A DNA stretch of 61,708 nucleotides, from positions 1 to 61,708 of the forward strand of contig MGTD01000024.1 in assembly GCA_001799285.1 (NCBI GenBank). Reading direction: 5' to 3'. This document shows, one piece after another, positions 43,805 through 52,800 of this stretch (the stretch's first letter is position 1; each line of letters opens with the position of its first letter). This DNA is from Deltaproteobacteria bacterium RIFOXYD12_FULL_56_24. Lineage in GTDB: Bacteria; Desulfobacterota; Desulfobulbia; Desulfobulbales; Desulfurivibrionaceae. The notes beneath the pieces were generated by a model. It searched no databases. It saw only the letters and a program-made list of their open reading frames with translations, and was not told the DNA's origin. The position numbers and the translations under genes are program-made.

Positions 43805-43853
43805 TTTTATCCCACAAATTCTGTACAGCCCCACTTGACATGACGGGATAAAA
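43805..43853. repeat. Inverted repeat around the cassette promoter; direct repeat with 45677-45690
   Basis: TTTTATCCC (43805-43813) and GGGATAAAA (43845-43853) form an inverted repeat that flanks and overlaps the -35/-10 region. The longer form TTTTATCCCACAAA (43805-43818) recurs exactly at 45677-45690, right after the radical SAM gene. It could be an operator, or a boundary of an inserted cassette. Confidence 0.55.
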
Positions 43854-43863
43854 AGAGTTTATA
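43835..43863 (+). promoter_or_regulatory. Sigma-70 promoter of the riboswitch-peptide-radical SAM operon
   Basis: TTGACA (43835-43840, perfect) and TTTATA (43858-43863) are 17 bases apart; the start point would be near 43870, just before the riboswitch. Confidence 0.55.
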
Positions 43864-43876
43864 GAAAAAAAGAGCA

Positions 43877-44046
43877 AACATTTCATCATCCCGGAACACG
43901 GTGTAAATCCGTGGCGGTCCCGCCGCTGTAATCGGGGATGCTGGTCAGCACAGGGAATTTTCCCGGTCACTCCCAGAGCACACCACGGGGGGAAGGCCGC
44001 AGGCCAGCAGACGATCCGAAAGCCAGAAGACCTGGTGATAATGTTT
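43877..44046 (+). ncRNA. Cobalamin riboswitch
   Basis: The conserved blocks of the B12 aptamer appear in order: GTAAATCCGTGGCGGTCCC, CGCCGCTGTAA, GGTCACT, GGGGGGAAGGCC and the B12 box AAGCCAGAAGACCTGG. The ends (CATTTCATCA / TGGTGATAATG) pair to form P1. It responds to adenosyl- or methylcobalamin. Downstream is an intrinsic terminator (44086-44126), so it probably switches off transcription of the peptide and radical SAM genes when cobalamin is plentiful. Confidence 0.95.
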
Positions 44047-44085
44047 TCAAGCAGTGGTATCCGCTGGGTATTCTTATGGAAACCG

Positions 44086-44126
44086 AACCCGGAGCGCCCC
44101 CGAGGGGATTGCTCCGGGTTTTTTTA
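44086..44126 (+). terminator. Riboswitch-controlled intrinsic terminator
   Basis: AACCCGGAGC and GCTCCGGGTT pair perfectly, with an inner CCCC/GGGG stem, followed by a T-run. It lies between the aptamer and the peptide gene, the standard expression platform for transcriptional control. Confidence 0.85.
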
Positions 44127-44158
44127 TGCGCGCAGATCAACAATAAGAGGAGAACATC

Positions 44159-44287
44159 ATGAAAGCACAAAAACAGATCATTTCGTACCGTCGCCGCTGC
44201 AACCTGATCGGTCAGGGAACCGGCCTTTCCCACTACATTCTGCTCACCCCCAGCGCTGAGACTACCCCAGAGGACAAAAGCAAGTGA
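44159..44287 (+). CDS. cbpA: Putative modified-peptide precursor (CbpA type)
   Basis: This 42-residue frame has a strong ribosome-binding site (AGAGGAGA, five bases before ATG). Its sequence is a basic leader-like start (MKAQKQIISYRRR), a single Cys at 14, the Gly-rich segment LIGQGTGLSHYILL, and a polar acidic tail. Size, position directly before a radical SAM/SPASM enzyme and control by a cobalamin riboswitch match the peptide family named CbpA in protein-family collections, proposed to be a substrate of CbpB. The mature product and function are unknown. The next gene overlaps its end (GTGA), so both are made together. My assignment to CbpA rests on memory of the family, not on a search. 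Confidence 0.75.
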   Translation: MKAQKQIISYRRRCNLIGQGTGLSHYILLTPSAETTPEDKSK

Positions 44288-45675
44288 TGGAACAGACTCA
44301 AAAAAAAGCAGCGGCAATGTTCGCCAATACCGGGCAAGGCCCGAATTTTTCCGTGCTGGAGATCGGTGATCCCGACCGAGTTGCGGTTATCGAAGCGAAC
44401 ACGGCCTACTGGGCCCTGGTCGATCGTCATGATCTGCCCCAGGCTCTGGGGGGCGCCATGGTCGAAGACTTCCTGACCCGGGCTCCGGAATTTGCCACGG
44501 AAATGGCTCACCTGCGTTCCGGCCTGCAACTTTCCGCCGTCTATGTGAACCCCACCGAACGCTGCAACCTGAACTGCAGTTACTGCTACCTCCCCGAAGA
44601 AATGCGCAAAAACGGCATCGATATGGGAGAGGAAAAACTGATCCTCGCCCTTGAGCGGTTGCTGCAGCACTTCCGGAAGATCTTGCCGGAGGGGGTAAAA
44701 CCGCAGCTTATCTTCCACGGCAGCGAACCCATGGTTGCCCGGGAGGCAGTCTTTGCCGCAATTGCCCGTTTTAAGGACGACTTCCATTTCGGCATCCAGA
44801 CCAACGCCACCCTGCTCGACGACACGGCAATCAGTTTTTTAAGAGAACACCATGTCGGCATCGGCCTGTCCCTGGATGCCCCTACGGCTGAGGTCGCCAA
44901 CCGCACCAGGAAAAACTGGCAGGGCAACGGCTATTACGACACCGTGGTTTCGGTGATCAAAAAGCTCGTTGATTATCCGGCCCTCAATGTCATAACCACC
45001 GTAACCCAGGCCAACGTGCACACCCTGACCGAGATGGTAGATTTTTACCACGGACTGGGAGTGCGGGTGGTCATGCTCAATCCGGTACGCTGCACCCGTC
45101 AGGGGGGAATGGATCTAAAACCGGACAACCAGGTTCTCGCCGTTGCTTTCTTCAAGGCACTGGACCGGTCTTTTGCGCTTTTTGCACAAACCGGCAGAAA
45201 GCTGGTCATCGCCAATTTTGCCAATGTCCTGGCCGGAGTTATCGGCCCCACCGGTCGCAGGCTGATGTGCGACATCTCTCCTTGCGGCGGCGGCCGTTGT
45301 TTCTTCGCCGTTTCCGCAGACGGCGAGGTCGTGCCGTGCAGTGAGTTCATCGGCATGAACGAGTTTTCCGGCGGCAACATCTTTCGGGATAATCCTGCCG
45401 ATATTCTTGCCAGCAAACCCTTTCAGGAAGTGACAGACCGGAAGGTGGAAAAAATCCTGCCCTGCGCAGGCTGCGCCATCCGGCATTTCTGCGGGGCACC
45501 TTGCCCGGCCGAGATCTACAAGGTCTCAGGTGACATTAATGCGCCAAGCCCTTATTGTAGCTTTTTTGAGGAGCAGGTGCGTTATGCTTTCAGGACCATC
45601 GCCCAGCAACGGGAGGAGGCCTATCTTTGGGATAGCTGGCGGACCGAGACGGAAATGTCCTACTGCTGGAAATAA
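44284..45675 (+). CDS. cbpB: Peptide-modifying radical SAM/SPASM enzyme (CbpB type)
   Basis: The 463-residue enzyme has three parts. The N-terminal region (about 1-85) may act as a peptide-recognition region. The radical SAM core has PTERCNLNCSYCYLP (CX3CX2C at Cys94, 98 and 101) binding the SAM [4Fe-4S] cluster. A C-terminal SPASM region (about 340-440: CDISPCGGGRCFF, VVPCSEF, ILPCAGCAIRHFCGAPC, PYCSFF) is rich enough in cysteines for two further clusters. Enzymes of this plan make radical-based crosslinks or epimerisations in small peptides; the adjacent 42-residue peptide is the obvious substrate. Start: GTG at 44284 overlapping cbpA by four bases (GTGA), or ATG at 44287. It ends before a terminator. 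Confidence 0.9.
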   Translation: MMEQTQKKAAAMFANTGQGPNFSVLEIGDPDRVAVIEANTAYWALVDRHDLPQALGGAMVEDFLTRAPEFATEMAHLRSGLQLSAVYVNPTERCNLNCSYCYLPEEMRKNGIDMGEEKLILALERLLQHFRKILPEGVKPQLIFHGSEPMVAREAVFAAIARFKDDFHFGIQTNATLLDDTAISFLREHHVGIGLSLDAPTAEVANRTRKNWQGNGYYDTVVSVIKKLVDYPALNVITTVTQANVHTLTEMVDFYHGLGVRVVMLNPVRCTRQGGMDLKPDNQVLAVAFFKALDRSFALFAQTGRKLVIANFANVLAGVIGPTGRRLMCDISPCGGGRCFFAVSADGEVVPCSEFIGMNEFSGGNIFRDNPADILASKPFQEVTDRKVEKILPCAGCAIRHFCGAPCPAEIYKVSGDINAPSPYCSFFEEQVRYAFRTIAQQREEAYLWDSWRTETEMSYCWK

Positions 45676-45690
45676 CTTTTATCCCACAAA

Positions 45691-45723
45691 AACCAGCCGG
45701 GGCTAATCCCCGGCTGGTTTTTT
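45691..45723 (+). terminator. Intrinsic terminator of the cbpAB operon
   Basis: AACCAGCCGGGG, loop CTAAT, CCCCGGCTGGTT, then T-run. It closes the operon, so the FMN reductase further on is transcribed separately. Confidence 0.92.
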
Positions 45724-45838
45724 CTTGAAATCCTTCCTGTCCCTGCCAATCTCGATTACAATATCATGGCACACCTGACTGCGACATAACTGGTAAGCGT
45801 TCACCAGGAACGAAAAAACGCGGCTCAGCCCCTGAACT

Positions 45839-45945
45839 GTAAACATTCAGCAGTGCCGCAGATGCTAGGAAGAGGCCTGCAATGTGTGCAAGTCGCACAT
45901 GAGCAGGCCGATGACACCGCAGATGCGGTGCTGCTGAACGTTTAC
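45839..45945. repeat. Structured hairpin repeat, type A copy 1
   Basis: Outer stem GTAAACATTCAGCAG / CTGCTGAACGTTTAC (14 of 15 pairs). Inside: CCGCAGATGC, an arm GGCCTGC (45874-45880) / GCAGGCC (45903-45909) with inner GTGTGC/GCACAT, then GATGAC and GCAGATGC. It lies in the 303-bp gap between cbpB and the FMN reductase gene, most of which is accounted for by this element and the terminator. Other copies: 46614-46763 and 58515-58622. Confidence 0.85.
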
Positions 45946-45978
45946 CATAGCTGAATAAAATCACCTGAGGAGGATACC

Positions 45979-46557
45979 ATGAAGGTTGTTGCTTTTAACG
46001 GGAGCGCCCGCAAGGGAGGGAATACCGCCAAATTATTGAATACCGCCCTGGCAGAGCTCTCCCTGCAAGGAATCGACACGGAGTTGGTCGAATTGTCAGG
46101 CCAGCCGATCTCCGGCTGCATCGCCTGCTATCAATGCTTCAAGAACAAAGACAGCCGTTGCGCCGTGGAAAAGGACATCATCAACGATTGTCTTGCCAAG
46201 ATGATCGCGGCGGACGGCATCCTCCTTGGTTCCCCCACCTACTTCGCCGATGTCTCCGCCGGGATGAAGGCACTGATCGAGCGGTGTGGCATGGTTTCCC
46301 GGGCCAACGGCGATCTGTTCAAACGCAAAGCCGGGGCCGGAGTGGTCGCAGTCCGCCGGGCCGGCGCCATTCAAGTGTTCAACTCCCTCAACGCCTTTTT
46401 CCTGATCGGCCAGATGATCGTGGTGGGTTCCTCATACTGGAACATCGGCATCGGCAGAGAACCGGGCGAGGTAGCCAACGACGAGGAAGGCATGAAAACC
46501 ATGCGCGACCTGGGAAGCAACATGGCCTGGCTCCTCCGGAAAATCAAAGCCGAATAA
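45979..46557 (+). CDS. Flavodoxin-fold NAD(P)H-dependent FMN reductase
   Basis: This 192-residue protein begins MKVVAFNGSARKGGNTAKLL, the FMN phosphate loop of the NADPH-dependent FMN reductase/iron-sulfur flavoprotein family. A cysteine cluster, GCIACYQCFKNKDSRC (about 47-62), could hold a [4Fe-4S] cluster as in archaeal and anaerobe iron-sulfur flavoproteins. It probably passes electrons to a small carrier or metal. It has a good GAGGAGG ribosome-binding site and lies 300 bp after the cbpAB operon behind a terminator; it may or may not be connected with it. Confidence 0.88.
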   Translation: MKVVAFNGSARKGGNTAKLLNTALAELSLQGIDTELVELSGQPISGCIACYQCFKNKDSRCAVEKDIINDCLAKMIAADGILLGSPTYFADVSAGMKALIERCGMVSRANGDLFKRKAGAGVVAVRRAGAIQVFNSLNAFFLIGQMIVVGSSYWNIGIGREPGEVANDEEGMKTMRDLGSNMAWLLRKIKAE

Positions 46558-46613
46558 GCAAGTAGTCAAGAAACTATCCAACTCAAGGGAAAAAACTAAA
46601 GCTACCCCCGAAC

Positions 46614-46763
46614 GGGAGCTGCTCTGCAGCGCCGCTTCGCTGCTGCCACAGATGCGTATTTCTGAAGGGGCATAAACTCCAGAGGTCTGCGATCTGAGCT
46701 GTTGCACACGAACAGGCCGAGGACAAAGCAGATGTGGTGCTGTAGAGCAGTAGAGCAGCTACC
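46614..46763. repeat. Structured hairpin repeat, type A copy 2 (diverged)
   Basis: Outer stem GGGAGCTGCTCT / AGAGCAGCTACC (11 of 12). Inside are GCCACAGATGC, ACAGGCCGAGGACAAAGCAG and GATGTGGTGC, shared with the other type A copies; the first arm is changed and longer. It lies between the convergent FMN reductase and recO genes, ending one base before the recO stop. Confidence 0.7.
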
Positions 46764-46764
46764 T

Positions 46765-47514
46765 TCAGGCCAAAAAATTCCAGGACTGCACCTCCCTCTG
46801 CAATAGATGATGGTCGTAACGTTTGAGCAGGGCAATGGCCTCCCTTGTGGCCGCCAGGGAAAAATGCAGCCGTTCCAGTTTGCTTTGCCCCATGTCCTGA
46901 ACCCTGCGCAGCAATTGGATGGTCTGGATGGAAAGAGGCTGGGAATTTACCGTGGCCTGGGATTCACAGCGGCTGCAAACCAGTCCGTTGCGCAGGGGAC
47001 TGAAACGGTACAAAACCCCGGGCGCGCCAAGAACGCGGCAATCCAGGCAGCCGGTCAAATCGGGGCGATAGCCGATGATGTCCAGCATCTTGACGTGAAA
47101 AAAAATGATCGTGCGGTTGACAGACCCCCGCTCCATGGACACCCCCTCCAACGCCCAGACAAGCAACCGAAAAAGCTCTTCATCGCTGTCATGCTCCCTG
47201 GTCCAGTGCAGGACAAGTTCGCAGAGGAGTGAGGCGGCGATGTACAGTTCGTAGTTTTCCCGTAGCCTGGGGAAGGCGTCCAGCAAATCGGCCTGATCCA
47301 GGCGCATGAGCGAACTATGACGACTTGGGGCAAAATGGATGGTGAGAAGAGAAAACAGCTCCAGCTTGTTGACAAAACGTTTTTTGCTGCGCTTGGCGCC
47401 CTTGGCGATAAGCGAGATTTTACCGTGCTCCAAGGTGAACAAGGTGACAATCTTATCAGAATCACCGTGATCTCTAACCTGAAGCACAATGGCCAGGCTT
47501 TCCTGCAAAGACAT
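46765..47514 (-). CDS. recO: DNA repair protein RecO
   Basis: The 249-residue protein has an N-terminal OB fold (ESLAIVLQVRDHGDSDKIVTLFTLEHGKISLIAKGAKRSKKRF) and a zinc-finger region CLDCRVLG...CSRC (about 150-175). It helps load RecA in gap repair with RecR. Family residues match throughout. It follows the rodZ-like gene after about 120 bp that contain repeat D. Confidence 0.93.
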   Translation of the reverse strand: MSLQESLAIVLQVRDHGDSDKIVTLFTLEHGKISLIAKGAKRSKKRFVNKLELFSLLTIHFAPSRHSSLMRLDQADLLDAFPRLRENYELYIAASLLCELVLHWTREHDSDEELFRLLVWALEGVSMERGSVNRTIIFFHVKMLDIIGYRPDLTGCLDCRVLGAPGVLYRFSPLRNGLVCSRCESQATVNSQPLSIQTIQLLRRVQDMGQSKLERLHFSLAATREAIALLKRYDHHLLQREVQSWNFLA

Positions 47515-47530
47515 CTGCTCTCGCTGGGCT

Positions 47531-47563
47531 ATTGTTGAAATCGCAATTAACCGCGATTACAAA
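47531..47563. repeat. Repeat D, copy 2
   Basis: TTGTTGAAATCGCAA followed by CCGCGATTACAA, matching the minus strand at 18060-18094. It lies immediately upstream of the recO start. Confidence 0.6.
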
Positions 47564-47634
47564 GATTATGGTATGGCGGCTCTTTGCTTTTGGGTTAAGG
47601 ACCTGTGGCCTTTTCCCTGTTTGCGGATCCAACC

Positions 47635-48720
47635 CTATTGAGCAGGGAAGGAAATCCGAACGCTTTTCATTGACTCGCCCAAGGACGGCACCGGTTTGCC
47701 GTTAAGCGTCAGGACTATGCCTCCGGCGTTCCCGACAAAAAGGGAAATTTTTTCTCCCGCCTGCCAGACCGCATAATCCCCTGGTTGGTAAATAAACGAC
47801 TTCTGCTTTTCCTGGTCTATCTGCACCGAGAGCCAAGTCTTCTCGGTGAATTTCGCCGCCAGGACATAATTCATCCCCGGAGCTTTTGCCACGGAAGACT
47901 CTGATGAAGCATTCGAGGCAGGGGCTGGCGTGACCACCGCCTGAGACACCTGATTCTCCTTCAAGGTCGGCGAGATAATTACGAGCTTATGCTCCTCTGC
48001 TTTATTTTTAACTTCGCGGCCCCGCTCCCCCTCAATATTCTGGGGCTCCACTAACTGTCCGACTTTCCCTGGCAAGGACAAAGCCGAATCATGGGTTCCA
48101 CTCTGCGCCACCGGCGGCCCCTGTTCCGCCCCCTTGTTCCCAGCGCCTGATTCCGTCCCCGGTTCGCCAGTCTCCGGAGCGGTCTGCGGGGGTGGCTGGC
48201 CAACCAAGGTCTGGGGCTGCGCGTCTGAGGTGAACGTCTCTATTGAAGGGAGAAACGAGTTCGAAAAGCCGAAAATAAAGTATCCGGCAAGAAAAAGAAG
48301 GGCGGCGACAAGAAAAAAGGCGATGAAACGCCAGAACGGAAAAGTCCGGGCCTCGGCCATAACCTCGCCGGCCAGAACCTCCCGGACATTGATTTTTTCC
48401 GTAGGCCTGGCTTCTCCTTTATTCTCCTTGATGTACCAGACCATGGCCTCGTCTGGATCAAGGCCAAGATACCGAGCATAATTTCTTATAAAACCCCGAG
48501 TGAAAACCTCAGCCGGCAGAGCCTTGGGATTTCCCTCTTCAATGGCCCGAAGAGTTGAGGCATGAATGCGCGTCTTTTCCGCGACTTCATCAAGATCTTT
48601 CCCCTGGCTTTGCCGATGCCTTTTCAGAAAGCTGCCGATGGTTTCCTCTGGTCGTGATAAAGCTGCGGGTTGGCCAGTTGCATCATCGGCAGATGGTGAG
48701 TCCTTAGTCATAAGAGACAT
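47635..48720 (-). CDS. RodZ-like HTH membrane protein (DUF4115)
   Basis: The 361-residue protein has an N-terminal Cro/C1-type helix-turn-helix (about 25-95: SFLKRHRQSQGKDLDEVAEKTRIHASTLRAIEEGN), one transmembrane helix (about 132-152, RFIAFFLVAALLFLAGYFIF), a long Pro/Thr/Ser-rich periplasmic linker, and a C-terminal DUF4115 domain (EKTWLSVQIDQEKQKSFIYQPGDYAVWQAGEKISLFVGNAGGI). This is the layout of the cell-shape protein RodZ that links MreB to the wall machinery, though mreB is not in the window. Binding of DNA is also possible. Confidence 0.85.
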   Translation of the reverse strand: MSLMTKDSPSADDATGQPAALSRPEETIGSFLKRHRQSQGKDLDEVAEKTRIHASTLRAIEEGNPKALPAEVFTRGFIRNYARYLGLDPDEAMVWYIKENKGEARPTEKINVREVLAGEVMAEARTFPFWRFIAFFLVAALLFLAGYFIFGFSNSFLPSIETFTSDAQPQTLVGQPPPQTAPETGEPGTESGAGNKGAEQGPPVAQSGTHDSALSLPGKVGQLVEPQNIEGERGREVKNKAEEHKLVIISPTLKENQVSQAVVTPAPASNASSESSVAKAPGMNYVLAAKFTEKTWLSVQIDQEKQKSFIYQPGDYAVWQAGEKISLFVGNAGGIVLTLNGKPVPSLGESMKSVRISFPAQ

Positions 48721-48820
48721 CCCTTATCCAGAGGTTATAGGGTTACAGGGACAGACTATACTAGTGCCCATCCGCAAAGGACCCTTTCGCCCGATTGCTC
48801 GTTTCCGGACAGATACCAGA

Positions 48821-49810
48821 TTACAATATTTTCTTGATATACGCCTGATCACGAAGCTCTTTTACCCACTTATGAAACTGACTGTTCATGGCCTCCTCAT
48901 ACAACCGTTGTCTGATTTGTTCTTTCACGCTCTCATATGTTGCCTGAAGACCGACCTCTCCCCGGTCGGAAAGAAGCTTGAAAAACTGGTACCCGGCCGG
49001 CATCTCCTGAATAGCGCTGATCTGCCCCGCCTGCAGGCCGGACAGGCCTGCTTTCATATGAGCCGCCATTTCCGATTTTTTGAAGACCCCGATGTCTCCT
49101 CCATCCTTGGCCGAAGGCAGATCGGAAGACTGCTGCGCCAAGCTGCGAAAATCCTGGCCGGCAAGCGCCTGCTGATGCGTCTCTTCAGCCCGCCGCCGGG
49201 CATCATCCTTTGCGGCCTGGGTATTTTCCTTCCAGACAAACCCCATCTGCAAAATGTGATAGGCCTCTTCCTGCATTTTCTGGGCATAATTTTTTTCGTA
49301 AAACTCGCGTATCCGCTCCTCAGTCACCACCACCCGAGAACGAATTTCATAATCGATCAGTTTTTCCTGCAAAATCTGGCTTCTGATGATTTCCCGATAA
49401 TCTTGCTCGTTCGAACCCATGAGCGTCATCTGCTGCCAAAACTTTTCCGGGGTGGTCTTGTTACGCTCGATGATTATGCGAATCGCATTGTCCACCTCTG
49501 GGTTTTCCACCGAAATCCCAAGCTTTTTGGCCCGCTGGGCCACGATGAGCTTGTCAATAAGGTTGGAAAGTATCTCCTCTCTAGCCTTAAGCAGGGTCCG
49601 CTCAACCTGTTCCGGCGGAGCCTCCTGGGTGATTCGGCGAAACAGCGCATCCCCCTCCCGATTAAGGTCGGTAAAGGTGATAACATCATCATTGACAATG
49701 GCAACGATCCTATCCACCATTTCCGCCCGAACAAGGGCAGCGGGGGAAAACATGAGAAGAGACAGGACCGCACCTAAAAGATAAATGAAAAATTTCACTG
49801 GCACACTCAT
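48821..49810 (-). CDS. SurA-like periplasmic peptidyl-prolyl isomerase
   Basis: The 329-residue precursor has a signal peptide (VKFFIYLLGAVLSLLMFSPAALVRA), the SurA N-terminal region (MVDRIVAIVNDDVITFTDLNREGDALF), a helical chaperone core, and one parvulin domain (about 180-290, with EEAYHILQMGF, DFRSLAQQSSDLPSAKDGGDIGVF). E. coli SurA has two parvulin domains; this has one. It aids folding of outer-membrane proteins, fitting the bamA gene nearby (53435-56161). It lies 69 bp after mfd. Confidence 0.87.
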   Translation of the reverse strand: MSVPVKFFIYLLGAVLSLLMFSPAALVRAEMVDRIVAIVNDDVITFTDLNREGDALFRRITQEAPPEQVERTLLKAREEILSNLIDKLIVAQRAKKLGISVENPEVDNAIRIIIERNKTTPEKFWQQMTLMGSNEQDYREIIRSQILQEKLIDYEIRSRVVVTEERIREFYEKNYAQKMQEEAYHILQMGFVWKENTQAAKDDARRRAEETHQQALAGQDFRSLAQQSSDLPSAKDGGDIGVFKKSEMAAHMKAGLSGLQAGQISAIQEMPAGYQFFKLLSDRGEVGLQATYESVKEQIRQRLYEEAMNSQFHKWVKELRDQAYIKKIL

Positions 49811-49879
49811 AACAATTTGAAAATATTATTATTAATCTTATTTAACTTCATGGTCCGGCAAATTCTACCACAGACATTT

Positions 49880-52800
49880 TTAATTGTCATCTTCCGCGAG
49901 CAAAGCAAGAATATTTTGCGCATTCAGAATGGTTTGTTCCGGCAGAGTCACAGGTTCGCTTGTAACAATCAACCTCGACTCCGGGGTAAAACGCGCCTGA
50001 TTTTTATATTTCCGGAGCAAACGCATGATCTGCTCCGGAGTCACCGGAGTTTTTTCATGAAAGGAGAAAACCAGATTGTCCGGACCCTGCTCCAACTTAC
50101 TGATCCACAGACGCCTGAGTAAGGTTTTCAGAGCCAATACCTCGAAGAGATTTAGCGCCTCCTGAGGAAGCTGGCCGTACCGGTCGGTGAATTCATCCTT
50201 GAGATCCATCAGTTCCTCAACCTGCTCCGCGTTGCTCAAACGGCGATAGGCGATATAACGCTGTTCCGTCACAGGAATATAACGCTCCGGAAGAAAAGCC
50301 GAGATTTTGAGATTGATTTCCGGCTCTATCTGCTCAGGGGATTGCTCCACCGCAGCGCCTTTCCGCTTCAAATCGAGAACTGTCTGCTGCAGCAACTCAA
50401 GGTAGAGGTCATAGCCCACCGCGGCGATGTTGCCGCTTTGCGAGATCCCCAGAATATTGCCGCCCCCCCGGATCTGCAGGTCGCTCATCGCCAGCTTGAA
50501 GCCGCCGCCAAGCTCATTGTAATCCATGAGCGCCCGCAGCCGCTGCTGGGCATCCTTGGACAGACCGTCGAGGGAAGGGACCAGCAGATAGGCATAGGCC
50601 TGCTCTTTGCTTCGCCCCACCCTGCCGCGAAGCTGATATATTTCCGCCAAGCCGAGGCGGTCGGCTCTGGTGATGACAATGGTGTTGGCGTTGGGAATAT
50701 CAAGGCCTGATTCAATAATGGTGGTGCAGACCAGGACATCGATCTCCCCCTTGATAAAACGGACCATGATCTCCTCCAGGGCTTTTCCCGGCATCTGACC
50801 GTGGGCCACGGCCAGCCGTGCCTCCGGAACCAGCTTCTGCACCCGGCTTGCCATTTCCTGAATGGAGTGAACCCGGTTGTGGACGAGAAAAACCTGGCCG
50901 CCCCGCTGCAGCTCCTTGACCACGGCCTCCTTGATCACCAGCTCGTCATCGCGGGCGACAAAGGTTTTCACCGGTCGCCTAAATTCGGGCGGCGAACTGA
51001 TCACGGAAAGGTCGCGGATACTGAGCAGGGAAAGCTGCAGGGTACGGGGAATCGGGGTGGCGGTAAGGGTCAGGACATCAACCTGGCTTTTAAGCTTTTT
51101 GAGCTTTTCCTTGTGAGAAACGCCGAAACGGTGCTCCTCGTCGATAATCAACAGCCCGAGCCGCTTGAAGACCACATCCTGGGAGAGGAGCCGATGGGTG
51201 CCGACCACGATATCCACTCTCCCCTCGCGCACCTCCCGGATAATTTGCTTTTGCTCTGTCGGACTGCGAAAGCGGGTCAGACTCTCCACCCGGACCGGGA
51301 AGCCCTGCAACCGTTCGCGGAAGGTGGCGGCATGCTGCTCGGCCAACACCGTGGTCGGCACCAGAATAGCGACCTGGAAATTGTCGGCCACCACCTTGAA
51401 AGCCGCCCGGATGGCAACCTCGGTCTTGCCGTAGCCCACATCCCCGCAGATCAGCCGGTCCATGGGCTTAGGCGAGCTCAGATCGTCAAGAACCTCGTTG
51501 ATCGCCTTGAGCTGGCCTGCAGTCTCATCGTAGGGAAAGGACTCCTCCATCTCATGGAACAACTCGTCCGGCGGCGAAAAGGCATGCCCCTCCACCATGG
51601 CTCGCCGGGCATAGAGGCCAAGCAGATCCTGAGCCACCTTCCAGACCTCCTCCTTGACCTTTTCCCGCCTGGTCTGCCAGAGCTTGCCGCCCAGTTTGTC
51701 GAGTTTAGGTTCAGTGTCGGATAGCCCCTGATACTTGCTGATTACCTTAAGCTGATCCACCGGCACGTAGAGCTTGTCACCATCGCGGTAAACCAGCTGA
51801 AAGAAATCGTTGGCAATACCGCTCAGCACGATATTGACCAGCCCTTCGTACCGACCGAGGCCATGGGCGGTATGGACCACAATATCGCCGATCTTAAGCT
51901 CGGCAAAGCTCACCGCCGGCCTGTTTCGCCGGCCATCCTTCTTTTTCCCAGCACCCAGGCGGAGCTGGCCGAAAAGCTCACTTTCCGAGACCCAGTGCAG
52001 CCGGGCACCAGGCAGGTCAAAGCCCGCGATCAGCGGCGAATCCACCAGGACAATCTCCCTCCGGGCAGAAGTATCATCCCCCACCGGGGCTCCGGTGATG
52101 GCAACCGACAGATCGTATTGGCGGAACAGTCCCTCCATGTGCTCCGCATGTCGTCTGGTCCGGCAGGCAAAAAAGACCCCATCCCCGGACTCAAGCCAGA
52201 CACGCAACTGCCGGGAAAGTTCAGGCATCATCCCCTGACTTTTGCGTTGCAGCTCAAGCTGCTGCCTGAGAAGGACATGATTGCCGCAGGGTATCTCCAG
52301 GACTTCGCCCTCCTCCATGTCCGGATGGGCAAAATCATAAAATCTCCCCTGCTGAAAGCGAGATAGTCGCGCCAGCCATTCATCTTCCGGAAGAAAGATC
52401 TGTTCCGGCGGCAAGACAGGCAGACGAGCCTCGGATGCTTCGGCGAAATTAGCCTGAATCCTTTCCCGACAGAGGCCAAGGCTCTCCGCAATCAAGAGTG
52501 GCGAGGAGAAAAAGACGATAGGCTCGTCCGTCAGATAATCAAGCACAGTCGAAGTTTTTTCGTAAAAGAGGGGGAGCAGAAATTCGATCCCTGGGAAGCG
52601 CTGGCGATTCTGCAGACAGCCCTCCATGACCTTGACCCGCTCGCTGTCCCAGGCAAAATCCTCGGCTGCGCCCCGGAAACGATCAAGAAGCTGCCGCAGC
52701 TCCTGCTCCCCGGCAGGATAGAGGATATCGTCCACCGGCAGGAGGACAATCTCCTCAAGATCCTCAACCGAGCGCTGGCTGATGGGATCAAACTTGCGAA

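Noticed and set aside
45776-45945. A second cobalamin riboswitch before the FMN reductase gene
   Set aside because: The region has strong structure but lacks the B12 box and the CCGCTGTAA block; it is a type A repeat found at two other places.
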